From positions 1 to 17,737 of the forward strand of contig JBBIGZ010000059.1 in NCBI GenBank assembly GCA_037447295.1: a stretch of DNA of 17,737 nt. The letters run 5' to 3'. This document shows, piece by piece, positions 1-6,611 of this stretch; position 1 is the stretch's first letter; the number at the start of each line of letters is the position of its first letter. A program made the translations under genes and the position numbers. Origin of the DNA: 630D-37 sp037447295 (GTDB lineage Bacteria > Chloroflexota > Anaerolineae > Anaerolineales > Villigracilaceae). The notes beneath the pieces are model-generated. The model was not told where the DNA came from. It saw nothing but the letters and a program-made list of their open reading frames with translations, and made no database searches.

Positions 1-2
1 CC

Positions 3-425
3 TTGCCCCAAGATGTGATCAAAAGCGTCCAAAAAGGATTGGAGCGCCGCGCTGCACGTCTGAGCGCCAAGGAAAAACTTATTGAAAAGGAAGAACGCGG
101 CAATCTTTTTGAACTCCCCGATGGCGTTCAAGCCGATTTTAATCGTCGGCTACTTTGGAAAGGCGAGCAGAAAGTCCTGTTGACGGTAGCGGAGAACCGA
201 TTGCTCCAAATTTTGGTGGAAAACCCCGGCAAGGTTTTTGCCCATCGGGAGCTGATCTTGCTTGTGCAAGGTTACCATGTAGCTCCACACGAGGCCCCGG
301 AGCTCCTGCGACCACTGGTCAGCCGCTTGCGCCATAAAATTGCCGTTTTCCCCGGTCTCGATCGCTGCATTGTCAGTGTGCGCGGCACTGGGTATACTTG
401 GGATGAGAGTGCGCTACGCGCGTGA
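3..425 (+). CDS. OmpR/PhoB-family response regulator, C-terminal part (5' cut by window edge)
   Basis: The reading frame is open to the window edge, so the TTG at base 3 is probably an internal leucine and only the C-terminal 140 residues are seen. The first ~15 residues (PQDVIKSVQKGLERR) look like the last helix of a receiver domain. A charged helical linker follows, and residues ~38-136 form a winged-helix DNA-binding domain: the LTVAENRLLQILVENPGKV segment, a recognition-helix region ending VSRLRHKI, and the terminal wing RGTGY. In this family such proteins bind promoter DNA after phosphorylation by a partner sensor kinase. The aspartate-bearing receiver and any kinase lie outside the window, so the signal is unknown. 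About 100 bases separate it from aroK, so co-transcription is uncertain. Confidence 0.85.
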   Translation: MPQDVIKSVQKGLERRAARLSAKEKLIEKEERGNLFELPDGVQADFNRRLLWKGEQKVLLTVAENRLLQILVENPGKVFAHRELILLVQGYHVAPHEAPELLRPLVSRLRHKIAVFPGLDRCIVSVRGTGYTWDESALRA

Positions 426-524
426 GATAAATATGCACACGATTTACAGTTGCTGAATGATGAACTAGTACAATTTGGTACGTCAATCCCCTTTCGTTAA
501 AGAAGCCGCACAGAAATATCTTGC

Positions 525-1031
525 ATGAGGCGTCATCTGATCCTAACCGGGTTTATGGGCAGCGGTAAAACTACCGTGGGGCGGATCCTTTCTGCTCAAC
601 TGAGATGGGATTTCATTGATACTGATGAGGAGATCGTCCGGCGTATGCAGATGCCCATCCCGGAGATTTTTGCCTGCTATGGAGAGCAAACCTTTCGCCA
701 GATGGAGGCGCAAGTATGTGCGGACCTTTCGGCACGATCCACGCCAACGGTGATCGCCTTGGGAGGAGGGGCGCTGATCCACGCAGAAACCCGGCACCTG
801 CTCGAAGAGCGTGGGTACATTTTTGCACTGACCTGTCAAATCGAAGAGATCCTGCGCCGTTTGGGAGAAGGGGAGGGTAGGCCTCTTTTCCGTCCACAAC
901 GCGAATCTTTGGAGAGCCTCTTGAAGGCAAGAGCACCGATCTATGATCGTTATCCACAAATTGATACTACGGCGCGTACCCCGGAAGAAGTGGCCGCAGA
1001 GATTTTGCATCTATGGAATACGCTATACTGA
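525..1031 (+). CDS. aroK: shikimate kinase
   Basis: Phosphorylates shikimate to shikimate-3-phosphate with ATP in the cytosol, the fifth step of the shikimate pathway. It has 168 residues, normal for the family. The Walker A loop GFMGSGKTT is at residues 9-17. The shikimate-binding residues align one to one with the well-studied enzymes: D34 in DTDEE, R58 in TFRQME, the GGG at 80-82, and R136. The lid carries R119 in GRPLF. It opens the aro operon. Its last 19 bases overlap aroB, which implies translational coupling. There is no strong Shine-Dalgarno before the ATG at 525; I chose this start because the P-loop sits at the usual distance from it. Confidence 0.96.
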   Translation: MRRHLILTGFMGSGKTTVGRILSAQLRWDFIDTDEEIVRRMQMPIPEIFACYGEQTFRQMEAQVCADLSARSTPTVIALGGGALIHAETRHLLEERGYIFALTCQIEEILRRLGEGEGRPLFRPQRESLESLLKARAPIYDRYPQIDTTARTPEEVAAEILHLWNTLY

Positions 1032-2158
1032 ACGTACCCGGCACGGCGATGCAGAGCATCCCTTTGTATTTGGGCTACGATCTCCTTCGGGAGTTCCTGC
1101 CGCATTTTTTGGCTCAAAAGGGGTTTTCGAACATCGCCATCATCACCAACGATATGCTGGCTCCGCTCTATGGGGAAGAGTTACAAAAACGGGTGAGCGG
1201 TAGCCATTTGCTGATCGTGCCGGAAGGAGAACGATATAAGACCCTCGAAACGGCTACTCAGCTTTACGGGCAATTGCTGGAGATCGGCGCGGATCGCAAT
1301 ACGGCATTGGTAGCGCTCGGCGGAGGGGTGATCGGCGATTTGACCGGATTTGTGGCAGCAACTTTCCTGCGCGGGGTGCCCTTGATCCAGGTGCCGACTT
1401 CGTTGCTGGCTATGGCCGATTCTAGCTTAGGAAGTAAAGTGGGCGTTGACCTGCCACAGGGGAAAAATCTGGTCGGGGCGTTTAAGGACGCGCTAGCGAT
1501 TGTCAGCGATTTGAGCACGCTCGAGACTCTGCCGCCGATCGAATTCCGTAATGGCTTGGCAGAAATTTTAAAGGCCGGCTTGATCGGAGATGTGGCACTT
1601 TTCGAGCGCCTGGAGCAGGGGACGATCCAACCTATAGAAGAGATCCTGCGACCGGCTATCGGTGTCAAAGCGGCGATCCTGGCCAGGGATCCTTTTGAGC
1701 ACGGGGAACGCGCCTACCTGAACTTGGGGCATACTTTCGGCCATGCGATTGAGGCCGTGATGGATTACCGTATCCCGCACGGGCAGGCAGTAGCGATCGG
1801 TTTACGAGCGGCGGCCTTGCTTTCGGAGCGCTTGGGGCTCGCTTCGGCTAAGACAAGGCAACGGGTTGAACGCGCCCTGCTCCGGCTTGGTCTGCGTTTC
1901 GCCCTGCCGGGGGCTCGGGTGGAGGATCTGCTTCGGGCGATGTCTTACGATAAAAAACGGCAGCAACGCAAACTTCGGTTTATTTTAATCGAAGAAATCG
2001 GTAAACCTTTGATCGCTTCGGATGTACCGATGGCGTTTGTTTCAGAAGTCTTGGAGGTAATTTGCGATGAACATTCTGATCCTGAACGGGCCGAATTTGA
2101 ATCTGCTGGGGACGCGGGAGCCGCACATTTACGGGCGGATGACGCTGGCGGAGATTGA
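1013..2158 (+). CDS. aroB: 3-dehydroquinate synthase with overprinted acidic C-terminal tail
   Basis: Converts DAHP to 3-dehydroquinate with NAD and a divalent metal, the second step of the shikimate pathway. Hallmarks are all present: GGGVIGDLTGF, the PTSLLAMADSSLGSKVGVD loop, GKNLVGAF, the metal-ligand glutamate in NGLAEILKAG, and the histidines in LNLGHTFGHAIE and HGQAVAIG. The ATG at 1013 lies inside aroK; a second in-frame ATG at 1049 is possible, but neither has a clear ribosome-binding site. Family members normally end near the VSEVLEVIC segment. Here the frame runs 30 more codons, through 92 bases of aroQ in another phase, adding a D/E-rich tail. This could be a genuine extension, a lost stop codon, or a sequence error. 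Confidence 0.95.
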   Translation: MEYAILNVPGTAMQSIPLYLGYDLLREFLPHFLAQKGFSNIAIITNDMLAPLYGEELQKRVSGSHLLIVPEGERYKTLETATQLYGQLLEIGADRNTALVALGGGVIGDLTGFVAATFLRGVPLIQVPTSLLAMADSSLGSKVGVDLPQGKNLVGAFKDALAIVSDLSTLETLPPIEFRNGLAEILKAGLIGDVALFERLEQGTIQPIEEILRPAIGVKAAILARDPFEHGERAYLNLGHTFGHAIEAVMDYRIPHGQAVAIGLRAAALLSERLGLASAKTRQRVERALLRLGLRFALPGARVEDLLRAMSYDKKRQQRKLRFILIEEIGKPLIASDVPMAFVSEVLEVICDEHSDPERAEFESAGDAGAAHLRADDAGGD

Positions 2159-2513
2159 GCGGCGCTTGCAGGAACGGGCAGGGGAGCTGGGTGCTTCCTT
2201 GCGCTTTTTTCAAAGCAACCATGAGGGCGCGTTGATCGATATGTTGCACGAGGCGCGCGGCTGGGCAGAGGGTCTGATCATCAACCCGGGCGGTTACGGC
2301 CATACCAGCATTGCCCTGCGTGATGCCGTGACGGCGCTCGGTATGCCGACAATCGAGGTGCACCTTTCTAACCTGGCGGCGCGGGAGGCTTTCCGCCAAC
2401 ATTCCCTGTTGACCGGTGCCTGTTGGGGGCAAATTATGGGGTTGGGCTGGAAAGGCTATGAGTTGGCCCTGGAGGCGTTGATCTGGCGCCTGCAGGGAGG
2501 GTTGGATGGCTGA
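2067..2513 (+). CDS. aroQ: type II 3-dehydroquinate dehydratase
   Basis: Dehydrates 3-dehydroquinate to 3-dehydroshikimate, the third shikimate step; type II enzymes are usually dodecamers. The length of 148 residues is typical. The N-terminal NGPNLNLLGTREP motif is followed by the catalytic tyrosine in HIYGRMTL. The NPGGYGHTS loop replaces the usual NPGAYTHTS. The catalytic histidine lies in EVHLSN, and REAFRQHS binds the substrate carboxylate. A Shine-Dalgarno GGAGGT lies eight bases before the ATG, which makes this start secure and so confirms that the aroB reading frame truly overlaps it. Eight bases overlap menH. Confidence 0.96.
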   Translation: MNILILNGPNLNLLGTREPHIYGRMTLAEIERRLQERAGELGASLRFFQSNHEGALIDMLHEARGWAEGLIINPGGYGHTSIALRDAVTALGMPTIEVHLSNLAAREAFRQHSLLTGACWGQIMGLGWKGYELALEALIWRLQGGLDG

Positions 2514-3300
2514 TTGGCCGTTTCAAACGTTCGGTTCGCTCCGCCATCCGATCCTGATTTTTCTCCATGGCTTTTTGGGCTCCAATGAATCCTGGGAGGG
2601 AGTGGCACGCCTCCTGGCAGATGAGTTTTATTGCCTCTTGCCGGACTTGCCCGGCCATGGAGAAAATAGGAATCCGTTGGGGCGGTGGCCTTCTCTGCAA
2701 AAATGGGCAGTCGACCTTGCCGTTTGCTTGGAAAAGCAGGGATGGAAAGAAGTGCATTTGGTTGGCTATTCGTTGGGGGGCCGGCTGGCACTGCGCTTTG
2801 CGCTCGATTTTCCGGGACGCGTGCGCTCGCTGACGCTGGAGAGCGCTTCCCCTGGCCTGGAGGCAGCAGCAGAGCGATGGGCGCGGCGGAAATTGGATCG
2901 AGAGAGGGGGCGAGAATTGCGTATAGGTGATTTTGGCAAGTTTTTGCAGACCTGGTATCGGCAGGCGATTTTCGGAGGGCTAAGGGAAGATCAACGTCAG
3001 CATTTGATCCAGGCTGCGCGGAGGGGAGGGGAAGGGCGGAGGCGGGAGTTGGCTTTGATCATCGAATCGCTTAGCCCAGGGCGCGAGCCACCCCTTTGGG
3101 ATTCTCTCCCAAGGTTGAATTTGCCGGTGCTTTTGATCGGGGGAGGGGAGGACATAGCCTATCGTGCTATCCTGAGCCGAGCTCTCGAAGTAATTCCGAG
3201 GGCTCATCTTCATTTGGTGCCCGGCGCCGGCCATAACGTCCACGCCTTCTTTCCGCAAGAGGTAGCTTCAATCCTGCGAGCGTTCCTGCTGAGTCTTTGA
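2506..3300 (+). CDS. menH: alpha/beta hydrolase, probable SHCHC synthase of menaquinone synthesis
   Basis: MenH eliminates pyruvate from SEPHCHC to give SHCHC in menaquinone biosynthesis. The 264-residue protein has the alpha/beta-hydrolase layout: the oxyanion stretch HGFLGS (21-26), DLPGHG (47-52), the nucleophile Ser89 in GYSLGGRLAL, an acid in GGGEDIAY, and the histidine in GAGHNVH. The features that favour MenH over a generic esterase are GYSLGGR, ESASPGL just after it, and the later TWYRQAIF and LSPGREPPLWDSL stretches. GGGAGGG lies five bases before the ATG. The other men genes are not in the window. The start overlaps the aroQ end by 8 bases. The 3' end overlaps the opposing recombinase gene by 33 bases. 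Confidence 0.85.
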   Translation: MADWPFQTFGSLRHPILIFLHGFLGSNESWEGVARLLADEFYCLLPDLPGHGENRNPLGRWPSLQKWAVDLAVCLEKQGWKEVHLVGYSLGGRLALRFALDFPGRVRSLTLESASPGLEAAAERWARRKLDRERGRELRIGDFGKFLQTWYRQAIFGGLREDQRQHLIQAARRGGEGRRRELALIIESLSPGREPPLWDSLPRLNLPVLLIGGGEDIAYRAILSRALEVIPRAHLHLVPGAGHNVHAFFPQEVASILRAFLLSL

Positions 3301-4212
3301 CCTGAGCCCGGCGTTGAAGATTTCGTCATAAGCGGCATCGAGCTCACCGCCAAAATGGGCGTAGCGGCTGGTGGTGGAGATGCTTTCATGTCGAGCTAAT
3401 TCTTGTGATAATTTTAAATTCCCTTTTGCAAGATAGGTGATTGTGACGAAATAATGGCGAAAATCATGGATACGAACGCGGTGTGGGTCAAGGCCGGCTT
3501 CGGCAATGCGTCCTTTGATCGCCTTCCACATGGCGCCTGGGGTAATCGGGCGCAGGCGCTTGCTGGCGCGAATATCGTGACGGGCAAAAAGCGGCTGGGC
3601 AGCGAGCGGCGTGCGGGCAGGCGGGTAATGACGGTCACGTTCCTGTAAATACCAACGCAATGCATCCAAGGCGCGTTGGGAAAAACGCACCACGGCCTGT
3701 TTATCGCCTTTGCCGATGATAATAGCGCGGCGTTCGTTCCAGTCAATATCCCCGCGGCGCAGGGCGCAGGCTTCGGAAATGCGCAGGCCGGTATCTGTCA
3801 GGGTCAGGACAAAGGCACGATCGCGCAGAAGAGCCAAGTTGACCAGTGGTTCGGCATTTGCGATCGGCTGCCTTTGTTCGCAATTTGTGATTATTTTCTC
3901 AATGGCTTCCCGATCGAAGTGGACGATGCGCTTGCCCTGCCGGCGGGAGTAGTGTTCGGTGGCTTCTTTTAGCTCGCTCCAGTTGCCGGCGCGGCAAAAA
4001 GCATAGAACCGCTTGACGGCTGTGCGATAGACAAGCTGAGTAGCCGGCGATTTATCCTGAACGGCCTTGAGAAAGCGAATGTAGGTTTCGGTGTTCAGTT
4101 CCGCCTGTTCGCCGACGATCTGGACGAATTGTTCCAGCGCGTTGCGGTAGGTCGCAATGGTGCGAGGGGAACGTTGTAGTGTGCTCAAGAAGTGCTCAAT
4201 TTGATCGCGCAT
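3268..4212 (-). CDS. Xer-type tyrosine recombinase, apparently unpaired
   Basis: A 314-residue site-specific recombinase. Residues 1-~95 form the SAM-like core-binding domain and ~100-310 the catalytic domain. All catalytic residues are visible: R144 in DTGLRISE, K168 in GKG, H249 and R252 in HDFRH, H275 in LARHESISTT, and the nucleophile Y284 in SRYAHF. The length and the ISTTSRYAHF motif fit Xer proteins better than phage integrases. A Shine-Dalgarno AAAGGAG lies seven bases before the ATG. No second recombinase, excisionase, attachment site or phage gene accompanies it. A consensus promoter and a dif-like palindrome lie directly upstream, which suggests a one-recombinase dimer-resolution system. 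Function as an integrase of a lost element is the main alternative. Confidence 0.92.
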   Translation of the reverse strand: MRDQIEHFLSTLQRSPRTIATYRNALEQFVQIVGEQAELNTETYIRFLKAVQDKSPATQLVYRTAVKRFYAFCRAGNWSELKEATEHYSRRQGKRIVHFDREAIEKIITNCEQRQPIANAEPLVNLALLRDRAFVLTLTDTGLRISEACALRRGDIDWNERRAIIIGKGDKQAVVRFSQRALDALRWYLQERDRHYPPARTPLAAQPLFARHDIRASKRLRPITPGAMWKAIKGRIAEAGLDPHRVRIHDFRHYFVTITYLAKGNLKLSQELARHESISTTSRYAHFGGELDAAYDEIFNAGLRSKTQQERSQD

Positions 4213-4274
4213 GGGATTGCTCCTTTGGGTGTCTGGAAAGCGGTTTTCGGTTGATGGGAAAAGGTTTTATTATT

Positions 4275-4302
4275 ATTCGATATAATGTAAATTATATCGA
4301 AT
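4275..4302. other. 28-bp perfect palindrome, candidate dif site
   Basis: The left 12 bases, ATTCGATATAAT, are the exact reverse complement of the right 12, ATTATATCGAAT, with GTAA between. Read as a Xer target it gives an 11-base arm (ATTCGATATAA), a 6-base centre (TGTAAA) and an 11-base arm (TTATATCGAAT), the canonical dif layout. The inner TATAA and TTATA match the best-conserved part of known dif arms. Identical arms fit binding by a single recombinase. It lies 62 bases upstream of the Xer gene and at a GC-skew sign change. The alternative is an operator for autoregulation of the overlapping promoter; both could be true. Confidence 0.65.
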
Positions 4303-4319
4303 GATTTTTGCTTTGTCAA
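4291..4319 (-). promoter_or_regulatory. consensus sigma-70 promoter of the recombinase gene
   Basis: Read on the minus strand, a perfect -35 TTGACA (4319-4314) and a perfect -10 TATAAT (4296-4291) are separated by exactly 17 bases. The predicted start, near 4284, lies within the palindrome, about 70 bases before the recombinase ATG. The palindrome at 4275-4302 covers the -10 and the start point, so anything bound there would block transcription. This is seen directly in the sequence; activity is inferred. Confidence 0.85.
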
Positions 4320-4565
4320 GGAAAACGGACTACCAAAGGCGGATCAACTCCCCCACGCCAGGAGAAACTATCAGTCGAATATCGATCGAACACCAAACGG
4401 CTTATCTCCCCGCTATGACCTGTGCGATCCATGACCCATGGCTTATCATCCGAGTTGACCCTTGCTCTCCCCTAGTTATGATTTGACGTTACCGCGAATT
4501 CGTCCGGTCACAATCTGAGGCCCCTTCGGGTCTCCAAACCGATGACGTTTTTGGGCTAACACTGT

Positions 4566-4661
4566 GATTTCACCGCTGAAAATTATTTAATTTATATTTA
4601 ATAAAAATCCGCAATAAAACTAAATAAATTGATGATTTTTGCGGGTTTTGTGGTTGAAATC
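4566..4661. repeat. nested inverted repeats in an AT-rich segment
   Basis: An outer pair, GATTTCA (4566-4572) with TGAAATC (4655-4661), continues by CC/GG across a one-base bulge. An inner pair, AAAATCCGCAA (4604-4614) with TTGCGGGTTTT (4639-4649), makes 11 pairs including one T-G wobble, with a 24-base loop. The inner hairpin has A's on one flank and T's on the other, like a bidirectional terminator, but its loop is long. It could equally be the relic of a small mobile element. Confidence 0.4.
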
Positions 4662-4695
4662 AGTTTTGCACGCAGATCCATTCATCCTTTCCGCG

Positions 4696-4720
4696 TCATC
4701 TGTGTTCGTCCGTGTCCTGT
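4696..4720 (+). repeat. short dispersed repeat, copy 1
   Basis: This 25-base stretch matches 21 of 25 positions with 6527-6551; the shared core GTCCGTGTCCT is identical. Both copies lie in intergenic DNA on either side of the FAD oxidoreductase/membrane-protein pair. Whether the repeat occurs elsewhere in the genome cannot be seen here. Confidence 0.5.
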
Positions 4721-4787
4721 GAGTGGAATCACTGTGATATACTGCATGACAAATCTCTCAACTTCAAACTGATTAGAAGGAGTCCCC

Positions 4788-5957
4788 ATGACCTCATCCA
4801 CCTGTGATGTCCTGATCATCGGTGCCGGTGCACATGGTGCCAGCTTGGCCTTCCACTTGGCACGGCGAGGCCTCAAGGTGACCGTGCTGGAAAAGCGCCA
4901 CATCGCTGCCGGCGCGACCGGGCGCTCCAGTGGCCTGGTGCGCATGCACTACGATTTGGAAGCCGAAGCACGCTTGGCCTGGGAGGCCTTTCAGTGGTTC
5001 CGTGACTGGAAAGAGCGCGTCGGTGGTGAGTGTGGTTTTACCCGCACCGGCTTTCTGCAGCTGGTGCCACGACAAAAAGTCGAAGCGTTACAGGAGAATA
5101 CTCAAATGCTCCAGCGCATCGGTGTGCCAACCTTTTTGATCACAGCGGAGGATGTCCGTCGCTTGGCGCCCGCTTTCGCCACCGATGATTTTGACTATGC
5201 CGCCTACGAGCCCGAATCCGGTTATGCCGATCCGGTCCTGACGGCCACTTCGCTGATGGATGCTGCCCGTCGCCATGGCGCTACTTTGATCCAGGATTGT
5301 CAGGTGACCGGCATCCTAACGCGTTCCGGCAAAGTTTACGGCGTGCAAAGCACCAAAGGCGAATTTCACGCTCCGATCGTGGTCAATGCGGCTGGCGCCT
5401 GGGCCGCGACGATCTGCCGATTGGCCGGCCTCGATTTGCCTTTGAGCACCTGGCGGCACGAAGTCATGTACGTGGTGCGCCCGCCCGTCGTTCGTTTGCC
5501 CCATCCCACCGTGATCGATTTTCCCAACCTGATGTATTTCCGCCCGGAAGGCAATCTGACGCTCGTTGGCCTGGAGGATGGCAATCCGTTCGGCGAGGAC
5601 CCGGAGCAGGATACCTCCCATGTGCGCCCCGGCTTTGTTGAGCGTGCGATCGAGCGCATATGTCGTCGCATACCAGTGATGGAAGAGGCCCATTTGCATT
5701 CGGCCCATGCCGGCTATGATGGGCTTTCCCCCGATCAGCATCCGCTGATCGGCCCGAGCGGCCCGGAAGGGTTCTGGTTGGATTGCGGCTTTAGCGGCAC
5801 CGGGTTCAAGATTTCGCCGGCGGTTGGGCTGTGTCTCAGTGAGTGGATACTGGATGGCAGACCGCAGACCGTGGATATCACCCTCTTCCACCCCCAGCGG
5901 CTGCTGGAAGGTCGCCATCTGCGCGGCGATCACCATTACGGGGATATTTGGCTCTGA
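4788..5957 (+). CDS. FAD-dependent oxidoreductase, DAO family (sarcosine-oxidase-beta-like)
   Basis: A cytosolic 389-residue flavoenzyme of the D-amino-acid-oxidase superfamily, which oxidises C-N bonds of amino acids and N-methyl amino acids. The FAD dinucleotide-binding motif GAGAHG is at residues 12-17, with the ribose-binding E35 at the end of the second strand. GATGRSSGLVRMHYD (residues ~43-57) resembles the flavin-contact loop of sarcosine oxidase beta subunits. VVNAAGAWA is the typical central motif, and GFSGTGFKISPAVG near residue 350 closes the FAD site. AAGGAG lies seven bases before the ATG. The gene ends in a TGATG junction that couples it to the membrane protein downstream. The substrate cannot be assigned. 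Confidence 0.88.
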   Translation: MTSSTCDVLIIGAGAHGASLAFHLARRGLKVTVLEKRHIAAGATGRSSGLVRMHYDLEAEARLAWEAFQWFRDWKERVGGECGFTRTGFLQLVPRQKVEALQENTQMLQRIGVPTFLITAEDVRRLAPAFATDDFDYAAYEPESGYADPVLTATSLMDAARRHGATLIQDCQVTGILTRSGKVYGVQSTKGEFHAPIVVNAAGAWAATICRLAGLDLPLSTWRHEVMYVVRPPVVRLPHPTVIDFPNLMYFRPEGNLTLVGLEDGNPFGEDPEQDTSHVRPGFVERAIERICRRIPVMEEAHLHSAHAGYDGLSPDQHPLIGPSGPEGFWLDCGFSGTGFKISPAVGLCLSEWILDGRPQTVDITLFHPQRLLEGRHLRGDHHYGDIWL

Positions 5958-6421
5958 TGGGTTCACTGCGGTTGTTCTACCTATTTTGGGGCACATTTGG
6001 CCTGGCCTGGGGCTTTTTTCAGGCAAAGGCCGGGGTTTTGGCTTGGAGCGCCATGGGGCTAGGAGCGCTCTCGTGGTTGGCATTACGGGAATACTGGGAG
6101 CGCTTCCCGCGCTTGGCGCTTTCTTTGAGCTTCGCACTGGCCGCTTTCGGCATATTCAACCATGTGCAGGGCGGTTGGATGATGATTGGCGTGCTCGGCT
6201 ATGCCACGTTTTACCACCTGTTCTACTACCGCCCTACCCCTCCCACCCAGAGCAGGATAACTCAGACCTATTTTTGGCGTCGACTAGGGGTGCTACATTT
6301 GCTTACCTTTCTGATGGCTACGCTTTTTGCCTGGCTGGAGAAGAGCCTCTCCCCTATTTGGTATGTTGTTTGGATTGTAAATTTTTTGTTTTTATTAATT
6401 TTTACCCGTAAGAACACATGA
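5957..6421 (+). CDS. integral membrane protein, about five helices, unknown function
   Basis: I place the start at the ATG at 5957, whose A is the last base of the upstream TGA, rather than at an earlier in-frame ATG buried in the oxidoreductase gene. The resulting 154-residue protein is strongly hydrophobic, with likely membrane segments near residues 4-22, 26-44, 52-70, 74-92 and 110-150 (the last long enough for two). A short proline-rich loop (RPTPPTQS, 92-99) lies between segments. I do not recognise a family. Translational coupling suggests it is made with the FAD enzyme, perhaps in substrate passage or membrane attachment; that is inference only. Confidence 0.75.
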   Translation: MGSLRLFYLFWGTFGLAWGFFQAKAGVLAWSAMGLGALSWLALREYWERFPRLALSLSFALAAFGIFNHVQGGWMMIGVLGYATFYHLFYYRPTPPTQSRITQTYFWRRLGVLHLLTFLMATLFAWLEKSLSPIWYVVWIVNFLFLLIFTRKNT

Positions 6422-6526
6422 TTTAATCACAAAAATCTGTTTTATTGTGGACAAGGCAAAGCGATCGTTCATCGTCTTGCGGAAAACGTTCATGGCGAAC
6501 CGCGCCATTGGCTTCATTTGTCCGTC

Positions 6527-6551
6527 TCATCCATGTTTGTCCGTGTCCTAT
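6527..6551 (+). repeat. short dispersed repeat, copy 2, in a convergent intergenic gap
   Basis: Matches 21 of 25 bases of 4696-4720. It sits in the roughly 190-base gap (6422-6611) between the convergent membrane-protein and nuclease genes. A small hairpin AGGC-GAAAAA-GCCT follows nearby, but no convincing terminator was found for either gene in this gap. Confidence 0.5.
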
Positions 6552-6611
6552 TTCTGTGTACTATAGTGACCAGGCGAAAAAGCCTCGGGTCAAACGCCGG
6601 CCTCGTTTGCA

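Larger units (their letters stand above)
4321..4787. other. intergenic stretch without a convincing gene
   Basis: About 470 bases between the recombinase promoter and the FAD oxidoreductase. A 61-codon open frame (4301-4486) has no ribosome-binding site and no recognisable content. The stretch holds a small hairpin at 4517-4534 (GAGGCCC, loop CTTC, GGGTCTC), an AT-rich segment with nested inverted repeats (4566-4661), one copy of a dispersed repeat (4696-4720) and an exact palindrome ATCAC-T-GTGAT (4728-4738). The nonamer CACTGTGAT occurs at 4560-4568 and again at 4730-4738. A weak -10-like TATACT (4738-4743) may serve the downstream gene, but no -35 is visible. Confidence 0.6.

Noticed and set aside
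3268..4212. Prophage or integrative element integrase
   Set aside because: No phage, plasmid, excisionase or tRNA attachment site is nearby, and menH directly abuts the gene; the Xer interpretation fits better.
4301..4486. 61-codon plus-strand open frame
   Set aside because: It begins inside the palindrome, has no ribosome-binding site, no recognisable composition or family, and overlaps the recombinase promoter.
4517..4534. Hairpin GAGGCCC/GGGTCTC as a terminator
   Set aside because: No T-run follows and no plus-strand gene ends upstream of it.
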